A stretch of DNA of 64,000 nt from Maea johnstoni (GCA_963942565.1 OZ012686.1:14676004-14740003), one strand, 5' to 3'; shown: positions 10,733-31,565, counted from the stretch's first letter. The notes: generated from the letters alone by a model not told the origin. Translations and numbers: made by a program.

Positions 10733-12949
10733 ATTGTCCGAATGAGTTTATTTACACTGACCTTTTCTTTACTTATTCCTGCAAAAGAAAATGCTGCTTA
10801 TCAACCTTTTAATAGACAAATGGCAATACGAGCAATTACTTTTTGAAGCAAATCGAAGGAAATAAATGAACTGGACAAATTTACTTTAGTCCCTTCATGT
10901 ATTTTCGTAGTAATTGAAGTGTGTGACGTTTGAGTGATATGACAAAAGTAAAATGATCGATATTTTGAAAGATATTCCTTTATCTTCTTTTCTGCTGAAG
11001 AGTAAGGTTTCATGGAAATACGTTGCCATTTTGAGAATGTGGGCGAACTCAGATTATGCAGTCATTGGGTTCATCATCATTTCGGTTAACACTATCTCTA
11101 CTAGATGGCAGCACTTTGTGGTCTACAACTAGAAATAAGATAAAGGAAGATAATGGGTTTAACTGGCCACAAAAATAAAATTGCAGTGGGAGGCATGTTT
11201 GCCATATATTACCATTTACTTCAGAGTTAGTAGGAATATTGAGAGATATTTTCCATGTTGTTGTCAAAGGTACAATAGCACCTGACTTGAATTTCAATTG
11301 TAATTCATTAGCATAAAAAGATGTTAGTTTGATATTTTAGATAAAGAACAAGTAACCAAGGGATTTGAAATCGCATTCATATTCACCTTTCTTACTCTAC
11401 TAGTTAACAATCTATTTACATTGCAGAATGCAATTCTCTTTCAATGTATCATGCTGCTTATCATAGATAAAAACTCTTCAATGTTATCTAGTTTTTTTAA
11501 ATATATCTATTGAAAGGAAGATTCCCTTACTTCGTATAGTAGTTGATACTTCATTTGGTTATCTAACTTTTTTTTTATAGAAATTCCAAAATTTGGGGAG
11601 GGGTGGGATGCGGAACATGCTTATGAATATCAATTAACTCTGTCAACTCGTCTACAGCAGCAGCAGCAATCAATGATAGCTATTCATCTATTGAACGCCT
11701 TCTACATTTTCTGCAGAGGTACATTCTTTGTTTATTTGTTTGAGATATGTTACCACATTTGTTCCGCGGGGTTAACTCCCTATGGAGGTCCTACTGAGAG
11801 CACCCTTCCCTCACAGGCCACAAATGAAAAATCTCTTGAAAAGAGTCTACAAGAAAGAAAAGTATCAAGCGAAAATCACTCATAAATCGACAAAGTTTTA
11901 AGAGAAATGGGGTCTTCTGTATACAGACAGTGACAATTATCGATAAACACTACCTCTGTAAACTGCATACTAACAAACATATTGTTCATATCCTCATAAT
12001 GTCTACTGTGATAGATTGGAGGTACTACTAATGGTATTGTGAAGTCATTCAAGTCATATAGCTGTGGAGACTAAATAAGAAATTTGAAAAGTATGTACTC
12101 TCGATGGTGATTGTTAACAAGCAATGAATAAATATTTCCAAAAATGTTCCTGTTTCTATTTTCTAATTGAGATTTGAAAATGAAATATATCTTTATGCAT
12201 AGAAACATATTGCTGTATAGGGTTTAAAGGAAAAGCAAGTCTCACAAAAATATCACATGCTGAGTATTTATGGTATAAACTACACAAGACTAGATCTGAC
12301 AAATAGGCTGTGCAGCCATGTTTATTTGGAGATCCTAGTATAAGGGACAAAGGCACTTAAAACACATGTGTTGCTGTGAGGCAACCCTCAGGGTAATTGA
12401 AATGGTCTTGTTTACATCTAGAAGTGACATCTATTGTGGGTAGGAGGACTAACCATGTTAACAAACCTACAGTTCATCTGCAACACTGAGAGTAGTCTGC
12501 CGTCTGTAACATCTTCCCTTCTACAAATTTAGGATTTAGACAATCTTACTTTAATTAAACTTAATTTGCTTATTGGATGCATTTAAATAATTGATGATAT
12601 ATCATAATGGTAGTCCATCAACTCTAAGTCTATAATTGCTCATACGATGGGTCTAAATCAAGTGTCCTTTGCTAGAGATTATCTGCCAGTCTTTGTTCTG
12701 ACTTAATGCACATAGGTCATTTAGTACAAGTGGCCTGGAAATTCTTCTGATCTACGTTGCACCATTAATACTTACTCTAAAATCTAAATTATAATACATC
12801 TTAAATTCTAACATTAGTTTTCGAGTTTCTTGTTAGTTATAAGCTATGGCTAACTTGTGAGCTAGGAGTAGACTCTCCTTGCTCACTGAGTAGTGTCAGG
12901 GATTATTATGCCCATGATAACAGCTACTATATATTTTTTGACCATTACT
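10733..12949. other. No recognised gene; one short shared motif
   Basis: No coding sequence is supported. About 11765-11823 (minus strand: TGGCCTGTGAGGGAAGGG, then a GTAGGACCTCC-type motif) matches 19000-19040 and, weakly, 20815-20840, so it is part of a dispersed repeat. A CAG/CAA triplet tract lies near 11658-11672. Confidence 0.4.
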
Positions 12950-14290
12950 TGGTAACAAAGTCGTTATATCTGGTTGGTGGTTTTACATCTCTGCATAATT
13001 TTAAGTTCCCTTTATGACTGGAGGGTGTTCTATTGATCATTTCTCTCAGCACTGCTTTTGGGATTATCACTTTCATCCCCTTGTACAAAACGCCATCATG
13101 TACAGTAAGGTCATCTCAGTATCCAAAATAACTACGTACACATATGGGTACTTCGTCACGAGTGTCTGGCCATCCTGTTAGAATTACACTGTGTAGTGCA
13201 TGTAGTGTGGGATCTGCAAGGATGGATTTCTGGCTTTGATGTAGTCGCTCTAAATCTTTCACCCGTTCGAAATTTAATTTCTTCTAGCTCTTGTATAAGA
13301 ACTTTTTCTTGTCGAATTGCAAATATATGGAACTGCTTTTCGTCATCTTTCACTTCTGTGGTAGGGAGGTAGGCCCTGAGAGTCCATCAGCAATGTACAT
13401 CTTGCTTCCTGGTTTATACTTGATCTGCAGGAAATATTTCTGCAGGCAAAGCATCATTCTCTGCAGTCTTTTTGGTGCCGATAGTATGGGTTTCTGGAAG
13501 ATTGACACAAGTGGTTTGTGGTCTGATGTTCACTGATTTATGGTGGTCAAATCTTTCACATGCAAATACGATTGCAAGGCACTCTTTTTCAATTTGAGCA
13601 TATCTTTGCTCTGTTTAGGATAATGTGTGAGAGGTAAATGCTACTGGTTGACCGTTTTGAAGTAGAGCCGCTCCTAGGCACTTATCACTTGCATCACATT
13701 GTATTGTGACTTCTTCATTAACGTCATAGTATGTCAGTACAGGTTGTGCTGTAAGTAGTTTCTGGACTTTTTCAAATGCTTCCTTGTGCTGCTGGTCCCA
13801 TCTCCACTCTGCCTTCTGGTCTGTTAAACGTCTCAGTGGCTCATAAGTGTCGGATAGATGTGGGAGGAATTTGGCCAAGTAATTCACGAAAGTAAGTAAT
13901 CTCTGCACCCCTTTCTTGTCTGTTGGGGTTTGCATTTCTGCAATGGCACTTACTTTCTTTGGATCTGGTTTGACACCTGTTATTAGCTAATGGCCCATAT
14001 ACAGTGCCTCGCTCATGCGTAGTCTAGCTTTCTTTTGGTTGAACTTGGGATTTTTTTCTTGTGCTCTTTCCATCAACTTCTCCATGTTTCTGTCATGGTC
14101 TAGGTTGGCTTCTCCTAGTGTCTCACCAGACGCATACACTAGTATATCATCAGCTATGACATCTACCCTGGGCAATCCCTCGAATAACATCATGCTGGCA
14201 AAGTTAGTATTCCTCAGGTCATAATGAAATCCAGAATGGTATCTGTATCTACCTAGTTTCAAAGGACTATAGCTTTACTATTACGCATTG
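12950..14290 (-). mobile_element. Ty3/Gypsy-like pol fossil
   Basis: Minus-strand remnant of a Ty3/Gypsy retrotransposon. Parts seen in order are the reverse-transcriptase palm with a VIADDILVY active-site region, the connection, RNase H (TIQCDASDKCLGAALLQ), and the region leading to the integrase zinc-binding domain near 13000-13350. No gag, complete integrase or long terminal repeats were recognised. The copy is broken, with several breaks, and looks moderately old. It starts about 150 bp past the stop codon of the SLC16 gene on the same strand. Confidence 0.85.
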
Positions 14291-14437
14291 GCAATAGACT
14301 GCCTCCACATTCTGTAAAGCAATCTGTTTTAGTACCTCTTTTCTTTCTGTGACATCGTTATGGGCCTCGGCACAGACTGATGAATTTTCATTCATGAACA
14401 ATATGTTGACTGCAGTTACACTTTCCAGAGCAATAAC

Positions 14438-22953
<8,516 letters not shown>

Positions 22954-23506
22954 CTTTATCAGAAATGGTCATATGTGCAGTACATTATCACTAAACCATT
23001 TGCGTCAAAAGCTCTAATTCATTACAACAACACACAACACGTAACAGGATTAAGGATATAATTTTCTGTATGTAGCCTCCCTTTAACTCGGTAACCATCT
23101 AGCTATATTGATTTTAGAACGCCGGCTGTTTTCTCGCTTCAATGATACAACGATTATCATGGCATGACTGATATAATCATTTGGGCACATATCTGAATTT
23201 GCCACATTCCCACAGGTGGTAATGGTCGAACTGTTTATTAATTGTCTTAGACAGAAGTTCTAAAGCTTTAATTTCCACTTTTTTGAATTCCTGCGTATGC
23301 TTATAGACCAGACTAATTAAGCATCTGACAAGATTTAATATGTCAATTCACAATTAGCAAAGGAACATGTCATACACAGATCTTTCTGATTTGTGATGAC
23401 GTCACGTGTGTAACCTCCCTAGTCTCAGTGAGACTTTAATGTCCATATCATTAACAGCTGGTAATGTATACAGGTGGTAGTCTTGATACTCTTTTTTGAA
23501 ATCTTG

Positions 23507-23510
<4 letters not shown>
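22954..23510 (-). promoter_or_regulatory. Possible SLC16 5' region with a palindromic CRE
   Basis: Directly upstream of the SLC16 ATG. A full TGACGTCA palindrome lies at 23397-23404, about 445 bp upstream of the start, followed by CACGTG-like sequence (ACGTCACGTG). No TATA box is placed with confidence. The CRE block is shared with 8498-8517, so it may come from a repeat. Confidence 0.3.

Positions 23511-23593
<83 letters not shown>
23511..23593. repeat. (CT)n microsatellite
   Basis: About 41 CT units. Confidence 0.97.
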
Positions 23594-23596
<3 letters not shown>

Positions 23597-23924
23597 ATCT
23601 TATCTCTAACTCTCTTAAGCAACTTTCACACGAGCCAAAAAAGAACAGCAATCTGCTGACGACCGAAGGTTTTGGTGGTATTGGTAAGGCATTGGCCCCC
23701 ACCTCGCCAGTACTTCGCACGAATTCGTCCACGATCGCTGAAATTTGGTCCAAAAATATTTTCAAATTGTTTGAAAAAATCGCCATGGGTCGGCAACCAA
23801 TGCAGAGTAACGAATCATTTACGAGTGATTCGCCAACTGTTGTGACAGTGTTTAAAGAGTACGCCAATCTCTACCAGTTGATTATGCAATGATTACGTTT
23901 GCATATTTCTGCCGATGCATGGCA
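23594..23924. other. Unassigned open stretch
   Basis: Both strands have long open frames through 23640-23870 and the base composition is more balanced than the surroundings. No domain was recognised and no splice sites support an exon. It may be a piece of a transposon gene. Confidence 0.3.
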
Positions 23925-24085
23925 ACTCGGTCCCATCAGTTGGTGAGTAAGAGGTGTTTTAAGTGCAGTCGGACCATAGGCAGCCCTCCACAATGCTGCA
24001 CTTTTATAAAGTAACCTGGTCAACCCGCTTATGGGGATCCAGTGGAAATTCGAACTCACTCTTAGAAGCCAGGCATCGTAACCCT
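23925..24085 (-). mobile_element. SINE-like fragment
   Basis: Contains AACCCGCTTATGGGGATCCA and ATTCGAACTC, shared with 37960-38045 (AACCCGCTCATGGGGATCCA). On the minus strand this joins a B-box-like sequence to a TATAAA-type tail. Confidence 0.5.
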
Positions 24086-24159
24086 TAGTCTGAATAGGAA
24101 TCTTTAACTAAATTTAAAGGTATCCACCGAAATGTTCACACGACCTTTCTCCCCTAGCA

Positions 24160-24407
24160 GGCCTGTATACACGGAAACCATTTCAATACCCCGGGGGATA
24201 TTCCAGAGCAGCTGGCAACATATAGCACACAAGCTCTAAGCACTGCCTTATTTATGCTAGGTACCCATTTTGCTGCTGTGTTGACTGAGGCAATATGGAA
24301 TAAACTGTCTTGCCCAAGGACAGACCAGAGTGCCCGGCCGGGAATTGAACCAGCAACCAACTGATTACTAGTCCGACACCTAACTGACTGAGCTACTTTG
24401 CACCCCG
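24160..24407 (-). mobile_element. tRNA-derived SINE
   Basis: The minus-strand head contains the A-box TAGCTCAGTCAGTTAGG and the B-box GGTTCAATTCC in tRNA spacing, followed by a body with CTTGGGCAAGACAGTTTATT. The anticodon-arm region is degenerate, so it is not a functional tRNA gene. Confidence 0.75.
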
Positions 24408-24838
24408 TACATGCATACCAATTGAAAGAGTAAAAGAGCAATGCGTTTTATCACCATGTACGCGTTGCGTGCTGTTTTCCTTCCCTGTCAAGCCCCATGT
24501 TTCCATGTTATGATTAATTTTGCCAATCATGGAAATGAAGGCAAAACCACAGAGTAGCCTTGATATACACGTGAAGGGGCAACTGTAGACCTGTACCATG
24601 TATAAACATAACCCAAGCCGCTGATAATGTTCAAAAGGATAACCCATCTTTCGACCATAACAGAAAATCAAAACGAGCGTTTATAGGTGCCTATTTGGTA
24701 TCCAACTCTTGTTGGAAATATGATGGCAATCGTACTGTTTGATTTGACGATTTAAATCCTAAAGATATTTGAAATACTATTATACGTAAAATAAGACAAG
24801 ACATGGTGGCATAGGTTTCCTAATTTAACGGCGATAGA
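24408..24838. other. No recognised feature
   Basis: No gene or repeat identified. Confidence 0.5.
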
Positions 24839-24840
24839 TA

Positions 24841-25038
24841 CGATGGACCAAGTGTGAAAGAGACAATAAATTTAAATTTATTTTCTCTCCCCAATAAATG
24901 GGAGTGAAAATAAATTTTGATTTATTTTCTCTGCCCAATAAACGGGAATGAAAATAAATTTAAACTTATTTTCTCTCCCCAATAAACGGGAGTGAAAATA
25001 AATTTAAGTTTATTTTCTCTTTCACACTTGGTCCATCG
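24841..25038. mobile_element. TA-flanked MITE family F with nested internal palindromes
   Basis: 198 bp between TA dinucleotides (24839-24840, 25039-25040). The ends are CGATGGACCAAGTGTGAAAG and its exact complement. The interior is three or four tandem ~53 bp units, each pairing GAAAATAAA with TTTATTTTC around a CCCCAATAAA(T/C)GGGAGTG core, so each unit and the whole are self-complementary. A second left end occurs at 30394. Confidence 0.85.
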
Positions 25039-25179
25039 TAGATAGATAACAATACAAAAAACATACCCACAGGTTGTAGACTTTTATTTGACTTCTCGTT
25101 TCAATAAACAGTTTGAAATTAATTCCTTTTAAAGTTTGAAATCCCTTATCACAAAGAATCCAAAGGATACATAGCAAAA

Positions 25180-25378
25180 CAGACAATGAATATCCTTTGG
25201 ATTTCAAATTATCAAAAGTAGCATGTATAGGCGGTATATGCAGTATATCAACTAACGTTGAGAAATACTGTTTAGGTTTACATGTAGAACCACTTGTTCG
25301 TAAGTTTGTAAGTTCATTATATACTGGACGCTTAGTGGCTTTAAATACGGCTGCAAGCCGTTCCCTTATTAGCAAACT
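25180..25378 (-). CDS. Possible coding exon of unknown family
   Basis: The minus-strand acceptor GGTGCCAGTTTCAG (AG just above 25378) leads into an open frame with ERLAAVFKATKRPVYNELTN, then LRTSGSTCKPKQYFSTLVDI and LHIPPIHATFDNLKSKGYS. The peptide has an ordered, protein-like composition but was not recognised. No clear donor was found. It lies next to MITE F and could be a fragment of a transposon or a displaced host exon. Confidence 0.25.
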
Positions 25379-26804
25379 CTGAAACTGGCACCCTCAGCAA
25401 ATGGGTTAGACTAGTTGGAAAAACGGCATCGTTTCGAGCCAGGCCACGTGGCTAACTATATCTGCCCTGAAAGAAAGCGGATACCAGAAAACACACATTT
25501 TTAACATGTAGTATTAGACTAGCAGGGCTTGCAGTTTTTTTCAATGGAAAGATTCCCATGTCCGTGTCAGGCGCGCCTGTTTTTTCGTGCACTCTTTCCT
25601 TCAAATTCCTACACACCATATGCTGCGAACGGCAGCCAGTCCTCACAGCGTACAAAAGTAGTGCATGCGAGAAAAATATAGTGGAACAAATATGTCCGAC
25701 CTTCAAGCACATGTGGGGGGAGTATAGTAAAAAAATGGCATCTATTGAATCACACCTAATTATTTAGACCTGAGCCAGTGTCCCATAGGAATGTCTATTG
25801 CCACGACAATTATTGAAGCCGGCAACTCAAGCTAACCTCACAGGGGTTGACAAGATTGGTGACGTCATCGACCGCGTAGTATTGGCGCCAAATTCAAATA
25901 CTGTACCAAGCCTGTAAACTCGTCTCGTAATTGCATGTACTTTATCCCGGAATCGTGCAGTCATGACACGCTACTGACTGCCTTTCACGGACTTATAAGG
26001 GTTTTTAAGTATGGAATAGGAACATTAACTTGTAGTTATGTATTAAATCAGAATTTATCCTTAGAAAAGATTTATTCTATTGGCGTGGATGGCTAATTTA
26101 TCTAATCAGATTTGGCTCTCTTTTAAGTTGTGTCAGATGTATTAAATGTAAATCAAGCCAGTATATCAAACTACTTAAATATCTGAATCAAGGTAATTTA
26201 CCTACTATGATAATTTACTTAAGTTATGGTGATGAGAACCATTGTAAGCTAGTTAAATGCACCTGTGCAAGTAGTGAGATTATGTCATTTGAGTGAAAAG
26301 TTGTAAATATTGAAATGACAGAATATGGGTTGACTAAGGACGCTTGGTTATGATATTTTCTACCTGCTACCACTCAGGAGTAAGGTTAAGATGGTGTTTC
26401 TTGAATTCCTGGTTTGAACCCCATGTGCTACTTTAATGAAAAAAAATCAGAATTGCTCATTTAAAATGTTTCTAAAATTTATCTGAACTATCTACGCAAT
26501 GCTCTTAGCTGGAACATCAAGGAAATTACATGTCACTCTATTAGCTTTTGAATCTCAGATGGTTGAAATTTATGAAGTAGGATTTTCTTTGTAGAGTTTC
26601 ATGGAAATTAAAATGGTTAAACGACTAGTATTCATATATAAGATATAATAGGAAATAAACCAGTTTATGCACGTAAATGATTAGAATTAGTGCTGGGGTG
26701 GGTGGTGTAAAAGAATGTAAAGTAAAGACATACAAACTGATTTCCAACAGTTTACTTCCACAATTATGGAGTGTGCAACAAGTGATGCCCTGTATTTGGG
26801 CCTT
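25379..26804. other. No recognised feature
   Basis: No gene supported. TGACGTCA-type palindrome near 25859-25868 and a TTGGCGCCAA palindrome near 25884-25893. Confidence 0.45.
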
Positions 26805-26843
26805 GGATCCGTGCGCCGGCCATCAGTTTTGGCGCACGGATCC
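26805..26843. repeat. GC-rich hairpin
   Basis: 13 bp perfect arms GGATCCGTGCGCC and their complement around a 13-base loop, in otherwise AT-rich sequence. Confidence 0.8.
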
Positions 26844-27023
26844 CCACAACCACACTACAACAAGCCCTATTTTTGCAACCGCGGGCGCCCCATGCAAAAC
26901 AGCGCGATTTCCCTCCTGAACAGTTAATATAAGCACCTATCTCACAACCTCTTGCATTGAGTTATTTCACTGGATGCCAAAGTCCCAGAAAGAATTTAGT
27001 TTATCATTTGTTTCTACCCAGTA

Positions 27024-27290
27024 CAGTACAGACATAAAATTCCTTCACCAGTCGACCGGACGTCTACCAGTGCCTGGTTGTACAAACACCAATGGACAAC
27101 GTGTCCAAAGAATAAGCCAAACACATCAATGACCGACGTAGCTTGCAAATCAAAATACTGCGTTCAGTTGTGAGGTCATGGACCTGTGGTCGCATCCATG
27201 CCCAGAAAACTGGGTGGCAATCGGGTATGCGGTCGTGTATTATGCCCGGTCTGCCCACGCCTTTAGTGCAATAATTAAATGTCGGCACTG
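27024..27290 (-). mobile_element. TA-MITE family C copy
   Basis: Starts CAGTACAGACATAAAATTCC and ends AATTAAATGTCGGCACTG between TA dinucleotides (27022-27023, 27291-27292). The interior carries GGTTGTACAAACACC and TCGTGTATTATGCCCGG, in reverse orientation. Confidence 0.85.
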
Positions 27291-27536
27291 TACTTCTCTA
27301 TCTGTTTCTACCCAGTACTTCTCTAAAAGAAAAGATCTGTTAATGCCTGCTTCACCAGTTTGATTACTAATCTGTGTTTTTTCTATTACTAGCGTTGTTG
27401 CCATGATAATCATTTTAAGTAAATCATACGTTTTCCTTAATTCATCAAGGACAATAGTCTTGACATCCAGTTTATGATGATTATTGGAACCTATTTTATT
27501 GACCCACAGCTGTATATGCTTCTAAAGAATACAAGC

Positions 27537-27702
27537 AACTCTGCTTAATTCGGACATGTGTAATTAGGATTTTCGTCTAAACTGGACAGATTGGAAGGTC
27601 CCGGTCCCTTCCTATACATTTAATTCCTATACGCATAATTCGGATTTTGTCTAATCCGGACAGAAATTTAGGGTCCACATCAGTCCGGATTAAGCAGAGT
27701 TA
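27537..27702. mobile_element. MITE family G
   Basis: 166 bp with inverted ends AACTCTGCTTAATTCGGAC and GTCCGGATTAAGCAGAGTT, plus a second inner copy of the AATTCGGATTTTGTCTAA(T/A)C motif. The ends resemble pogo/Tigger-type elements. Confidence 0.8.
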
Positions 27703-28001
27703 CCTGTATCTGCAGTAGTGCAGTTGTATGATAAGTGTACTTGAGTTTATTCTACTTTACAAAAGCAGCATCTGTCATCCTGTAATATGTTCATTTTTAA
27801 CAAGTTCACGTTCAGTTGCTACTCTGTAATGGAGGATTCTGAATTGTATACACCTCATGTACATATTTACAGTCATTTTGCGATTCACAATTAAAGCTTG
27901 TTTGATATCATATACCTCCAGTTAAATACACTCTTTATAATCAATTCTTCATGGAATTTTAGATTTACCCTTTCTCCTGAAAAGATACCAATAACAAGTT
28001 A

Positions 28002-28254
28002 CAGTGCCGACACTAAATTCATGCACTAAATGTGTTGACAGCCCGGGCATAATACACGACCGCACGCCCGATTGCCAGCAAGTTTCCTGGACATGCATTG
28101 ATGATCTCACACTTGAGCATAGCTTTGATTCGCAAGCTAAGTGGGATATTGATGTGCTTGACTTATATTTTTGACACGTTATCCATAAATGTTTGCACAA
28201 CCGCGATGTGGCAGACATCCGATCGACTGGTACAAGAATTAAATGTCTGTACTG
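28002..28254 (+). mobile_element. TA-MITE family C copy
   Basis: Begins CAGTGCCGACACTAAATTC and ends TTAAATGTCTGTACTG, with TA on both sides. Confidence 0.88.
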
Positions 28255-28900
28255 TACAAGTCAATGCGTCAGCTTAGTTGCCACGTGAAAATACTGTTTT
28301 TAATGGTATACAATAGAATTCATTCCACATACAGGCCTCAATGTTTCATATAAAATAACAGTTGAAGTAATACTAAACATACTATTGGAGTTGATGACTC
28401 TTTGGTGGTCAGATATTTTCCTCTAATTTTTTTCAATTCTGTCGATACAAATAGCCTCGTTTTCATAATTATTGAAATGAGTGAATGTTTGGTCTCAGAC
28501 ACTTGTCACCAGATTGAAAACTCAAAAGAAAAACCAGATACATTTCATTAATTCTCCACCTAAATCTGTAAGGAAAAGAAATAAATTAACATTTCCCCCA
28601 CCTTACATACCCTCACTTCTTCCTAAAACGGGGAAAATATATTTGTCCTGTCTCTATACAATTGAGACGGTATTTAACTAGACTGCCTATCCACATGTAA
28701 ATGAAACGAACCCACTGGCTGAAATCCTCCTCCACAAAATAATTAAAACATGAAATAAAACAATCAAACCACTTAAAACAACATTGATTTTAGACTTCAA
28801 CTTGCCCCGGTGTATAAGAAATCTAGCTGGAAAGGTGTAGAACTGGGCAACTTAGGTAGCTGCCTTTGATACCCATTTTAATATTTGAATAACTGCGGTA
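28255..28900. other. No recognised feature
   Basis: AT-rich; nothing identified. Confidence 0.5.
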
Positions 28901-29154
28901 CAGACATTTAATTCGTGCACTGGTCGACCGGACATCTGCCAGTGCTTGGTTGTAAAAACACCCAGGGCTAACATGTCCAAACAATAAGCCAAACACATAA
29001 ATGACACAAGTTAAAGCTTGCTAATCAAAGTACGTTCAGTTGTGAGCTCATCTATGCATGCATGCACAGAACACTGGGTGATAATCTGGCGTGCGGTCGT
29101 GTATAACGCCAGTGCTGCCCACGCAGTTAGTGCAGGAATTAAATGTAGGCACTG
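28901..29154 (-). mobile_element. TA-MITE family C copy
   Basis: Starts CAGACATTTAATTCGTGCAC (outermost bases lost) and ends TTAAATGTAGGCACTG. Inverted relative to the 28002 copy, about 650 bp away. Confidence 0.85.
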
Positions 29155-29167
29155 TAGCTAATATGTA

Positions 29168-29250
29168 CAATATGTTGTACTATACTTGCACAGGAAATGG
29201 ATGTCCAAAAAATGATGCCCAGTTTAAAAGATGCAGACTCCAGGGCCCGA
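29168..29250. repeat. Dispersed ~75 bp repeat
   Basis: The order ATGTTGTACTATACTTGCA, ATGTCCAAA, CAGTTTAA, GCAGACTCCAGGG is repeated at about 61860-61936 in the same orientation. Confidence 0.6.
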
Positions 29251-29585
29251 TATTATAAAGGAAGGTTAAATTTAGCCTGGTAAACCTTGCGAGCAGGTTT
29301 GTTCACCCACTGCTTGTGGTTAAAGGCGAATGGTTTGCACAAAAGAAAGAGTAACAAGTCGACAGGGGAAGAGGTTGTCCGCCTGACAAGGCCAGTATGC
29401 GAGCAAAATTAGCTTATTTTTAGCCACATGCATGGCCGCAATCTAGCCTAGCTACTAGGCTTTACTCTATTTTATTTAATTGTATAGATATCGATTCTCA
29501 CACCTACATCGCACATGTACCGGTAGTGTATTGTTGGCCATATAATTAATCTCCACAGGTCCCGGGGGAGGGGGGGGGGCTGGGG
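29251..29585. other. No recognised feature
   Basis: Nothing identified apart from a G10 run near 29570 at the edge of the next element. Confidence 0.5.
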
Positions 29586-30030
29586 CACTCAGGTACAGAG
29601 GGGGGGCCGCACCCACGTTACGTATTTCGCGGAGGAAGGGGTCTTTTTTAAGTCCTCCGCATGTTCGCAATTTTATAAAAGTAGGATACCTTTTTGTACC
29701 CAGTTACAAAGTATGGGGGGGTGAAAATCCCCATGAAATATACGCGGCTCTGACGCCGAGTGACTCCCGACGTGACTGGGCTTCCGAGTCTGCTGCCGCT
29801 ACTATTGCCGCTCAACAGGCAGAGGTTTATAAGATCTAAAGTTAAAATATGTGTTCCCGTTCATCCAATGTCAGTGTTTTGATAAAGAAGGGGTGTTTAT
29901 TTACTAGAAAAGGTCAGCATTTATAAAACATGAGGGCCGGTGCTTTTCTGGCCTAAATCAGAGCTTTAGGGGTATTTTAGAATTTTGATAACGAGTGTAT
30001 GTACCCCCCCACCCTAAATATCGATGTCTC
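29586..30030. mobile_element. Family E element copy 1 (CACT ends)
   Basis: About 445 bp repeat found three times in the window. It begins CACTCAGGTACAGAGGGGGG and carries CGTTACGTATTTCGCGGA and CTGACGCCGAGTGACTCC. It ends in a diverged form of CCCCCCTAAATACCCAAGTG. Ends of the form CACTYRGGTA suggest a CACTA/CMC-type non-autonomous element; this is inference. Confidence 0.75.
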
Positions 30031-30393
30031 CAACCCCCTCCCCTCTCCGCCGGGCCACAAGTTATGACATCCACATATGGGCCCTGATGGTGCTAAGAGG
30101 AACTAATAAACCGTGACTTCTCTTTTATCCTGCCCAGCAGGTTAGACCCCTGCCTTACTTATGGTAACTTAACAATGATAAATAGCGACGTGGGTCAAAC
30201 AAAAGAGCTATATTTTCACCCTCAATTTTAAGCCGTAATTCCTTTGAAAATAAATTTGAGAATTGTGTTGACGATAGATTTTTTCAAACAACATTTTAAG
30301 TGACAAAATATTTAAGATAATGCTTTCTGCATTAATTTTTTCAAAATTCATCTAGTACCTAATTTATTAATTTTTAGTTGTTCTACCAAGCTA
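30031..30393. other. No recognised feature
   Basis: Nothing identified. Confidence 0.5.
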
Positions 30394-30450
30394 CGATGGA
30401 CCAAATGTGAAAGAGTAAATAACAACCTTTTTGGGGAGAGAAAAAAATTG
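30394..30450. mobile_element. Left end of MITE family F
   Basis: Begins CGATGGACCAAATGTGAAAG after TA, matching the left end of the element at 24841. The copy is cut off by a (TA)n tract and the assembly gap. Confidence 0.65.
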
Positions 30451-30465
30451 TGTATGTTGTGTGTA

Positions 30466-30492
30466 TATATATATTATATATATAATAGTAAT

Positions 30493-30526
<34 letters not shown>

Positions 30527-30535
30527 TATTATATA

Positions 30536-30587
<52 letters not shown>

Positions 30588-30609
30588 CATATATATATAT
30601 ATATATTTA

Positions 30610-30653
<44 letters not shown>

Positions 30654-30680
30654 TATATATATATATATATATAGTAGTAC

Positions 30681-30750
<70 letters not shown>

Positions 30751-30803
30751 TTACTATATATATATTATATATATATATATGTATATATATAGATTTATAT
30801 ATC

Positions 30804-30835
<32 letters not shown>

Positions 30836-30852
30836 ATATATATAAATGTATC
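30466..30852. repeat. Imperfect (TA)n tract ending at a gap
   Basis: About 390 bp of TA repeats with scattered extra T, A, G or C. The irregularity is higher than in the other TA tracts here and may reflect assembly error beside the gap. Confidence 0.9.
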
Positions 30853-31052
30853 NNNNNNNNNNNNNNNNNNNNNNNNNNNNNNNNNNNNNNNNNNNNNNNN
30901 NNNNNNNNNNNNNNNNNNNNNNNNNNNNNNNNNNNNNNNNNNNNNNNNNNNNNNNNNNNNNNNNNNNNNNNNNNNNNNNNNNNNNNNNNNNNNNNNNNNN
31001 NNNNNNNNNNNNNNNNNNNNNNNNNNNNNNNNNNNNNNNNNNNNNNNNNNNN
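30853..31052. other. Assembly gap, 200 N
   Basis: Exactly 200 ambiguous bases; the true distance is unknown. Confidence 1.
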
Positions 31053-31334
31053 TATTATGGCCGCGAGCAACTGGCTGAGTTCAAAAAGTCAGCTTATAAC
31101 GTGCACGCCTTCACTTACAAGATAATTGTCTCGAACGAGTAAGCGCTGGTGTGGGATTTCATGAAAAAGACAGAAAGTGTCAGTGCAGCAAGGGTAAGGA
31201 TGATATTCTATGATCATTATTCACTAATAGGTCTGAACGTGATACGGAAAACTGCTTTCCTAACTACCTCGCTGGAGGTTAAAGCGATTATCATATCCTG
31301 TAAAAAGGCATTATGAATATGATACCATGGTGTT

Positions 31335-31565
31335 GGTTTCACAAACTTGCTAAGAGCTTGTGTTAACTGGCTATTTCCTAAGTCCCACTGACCGACCCAG
31401 AGTTGATTTCAGTCCATGGTTAGTTTCCTACTAACCCTCCAGGGCGACCCACTATCGCTACAAGTTTGTGTAAAATGGCTCTTTTCTGAGCCTCACTGAT
31501 CTGTCCTGAGTTGACTTCCACTCAGAGTTACTTTTTTATTGACCCTCAAGGGGACCCGCTAGAGC
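31335..31565. repeat. Diverged ~115 bp tandem duplication
   Basis: The order ACAA(A/G)(C/T)TTG, GAGTTGA(T/C)TTC, TTACTAACCCTCCAGG or TTATTGACCCTCAAGG, then GACCC(A/G)CTA occurs twice head to tail. Confidence 0.65.

Noticed and set aside
23451-23867. 138-codon minus-strand frame ending in an Arg-Glu repeat
   Set aside because: The tail is a (CT)n microsatellite and the rest has no recognised domain or splice support; left as an unassigned stretch.
24160-24407. tRNA gene on the minus strand
   Set aside because: A- and B-box are present but the stem pairings are poor and a SINE body follows; it is a tRNA-derived SINE.
30431-31078. Frames spanning the gap
   Set aside because: They consist of TA repeats and ambiguous bases.
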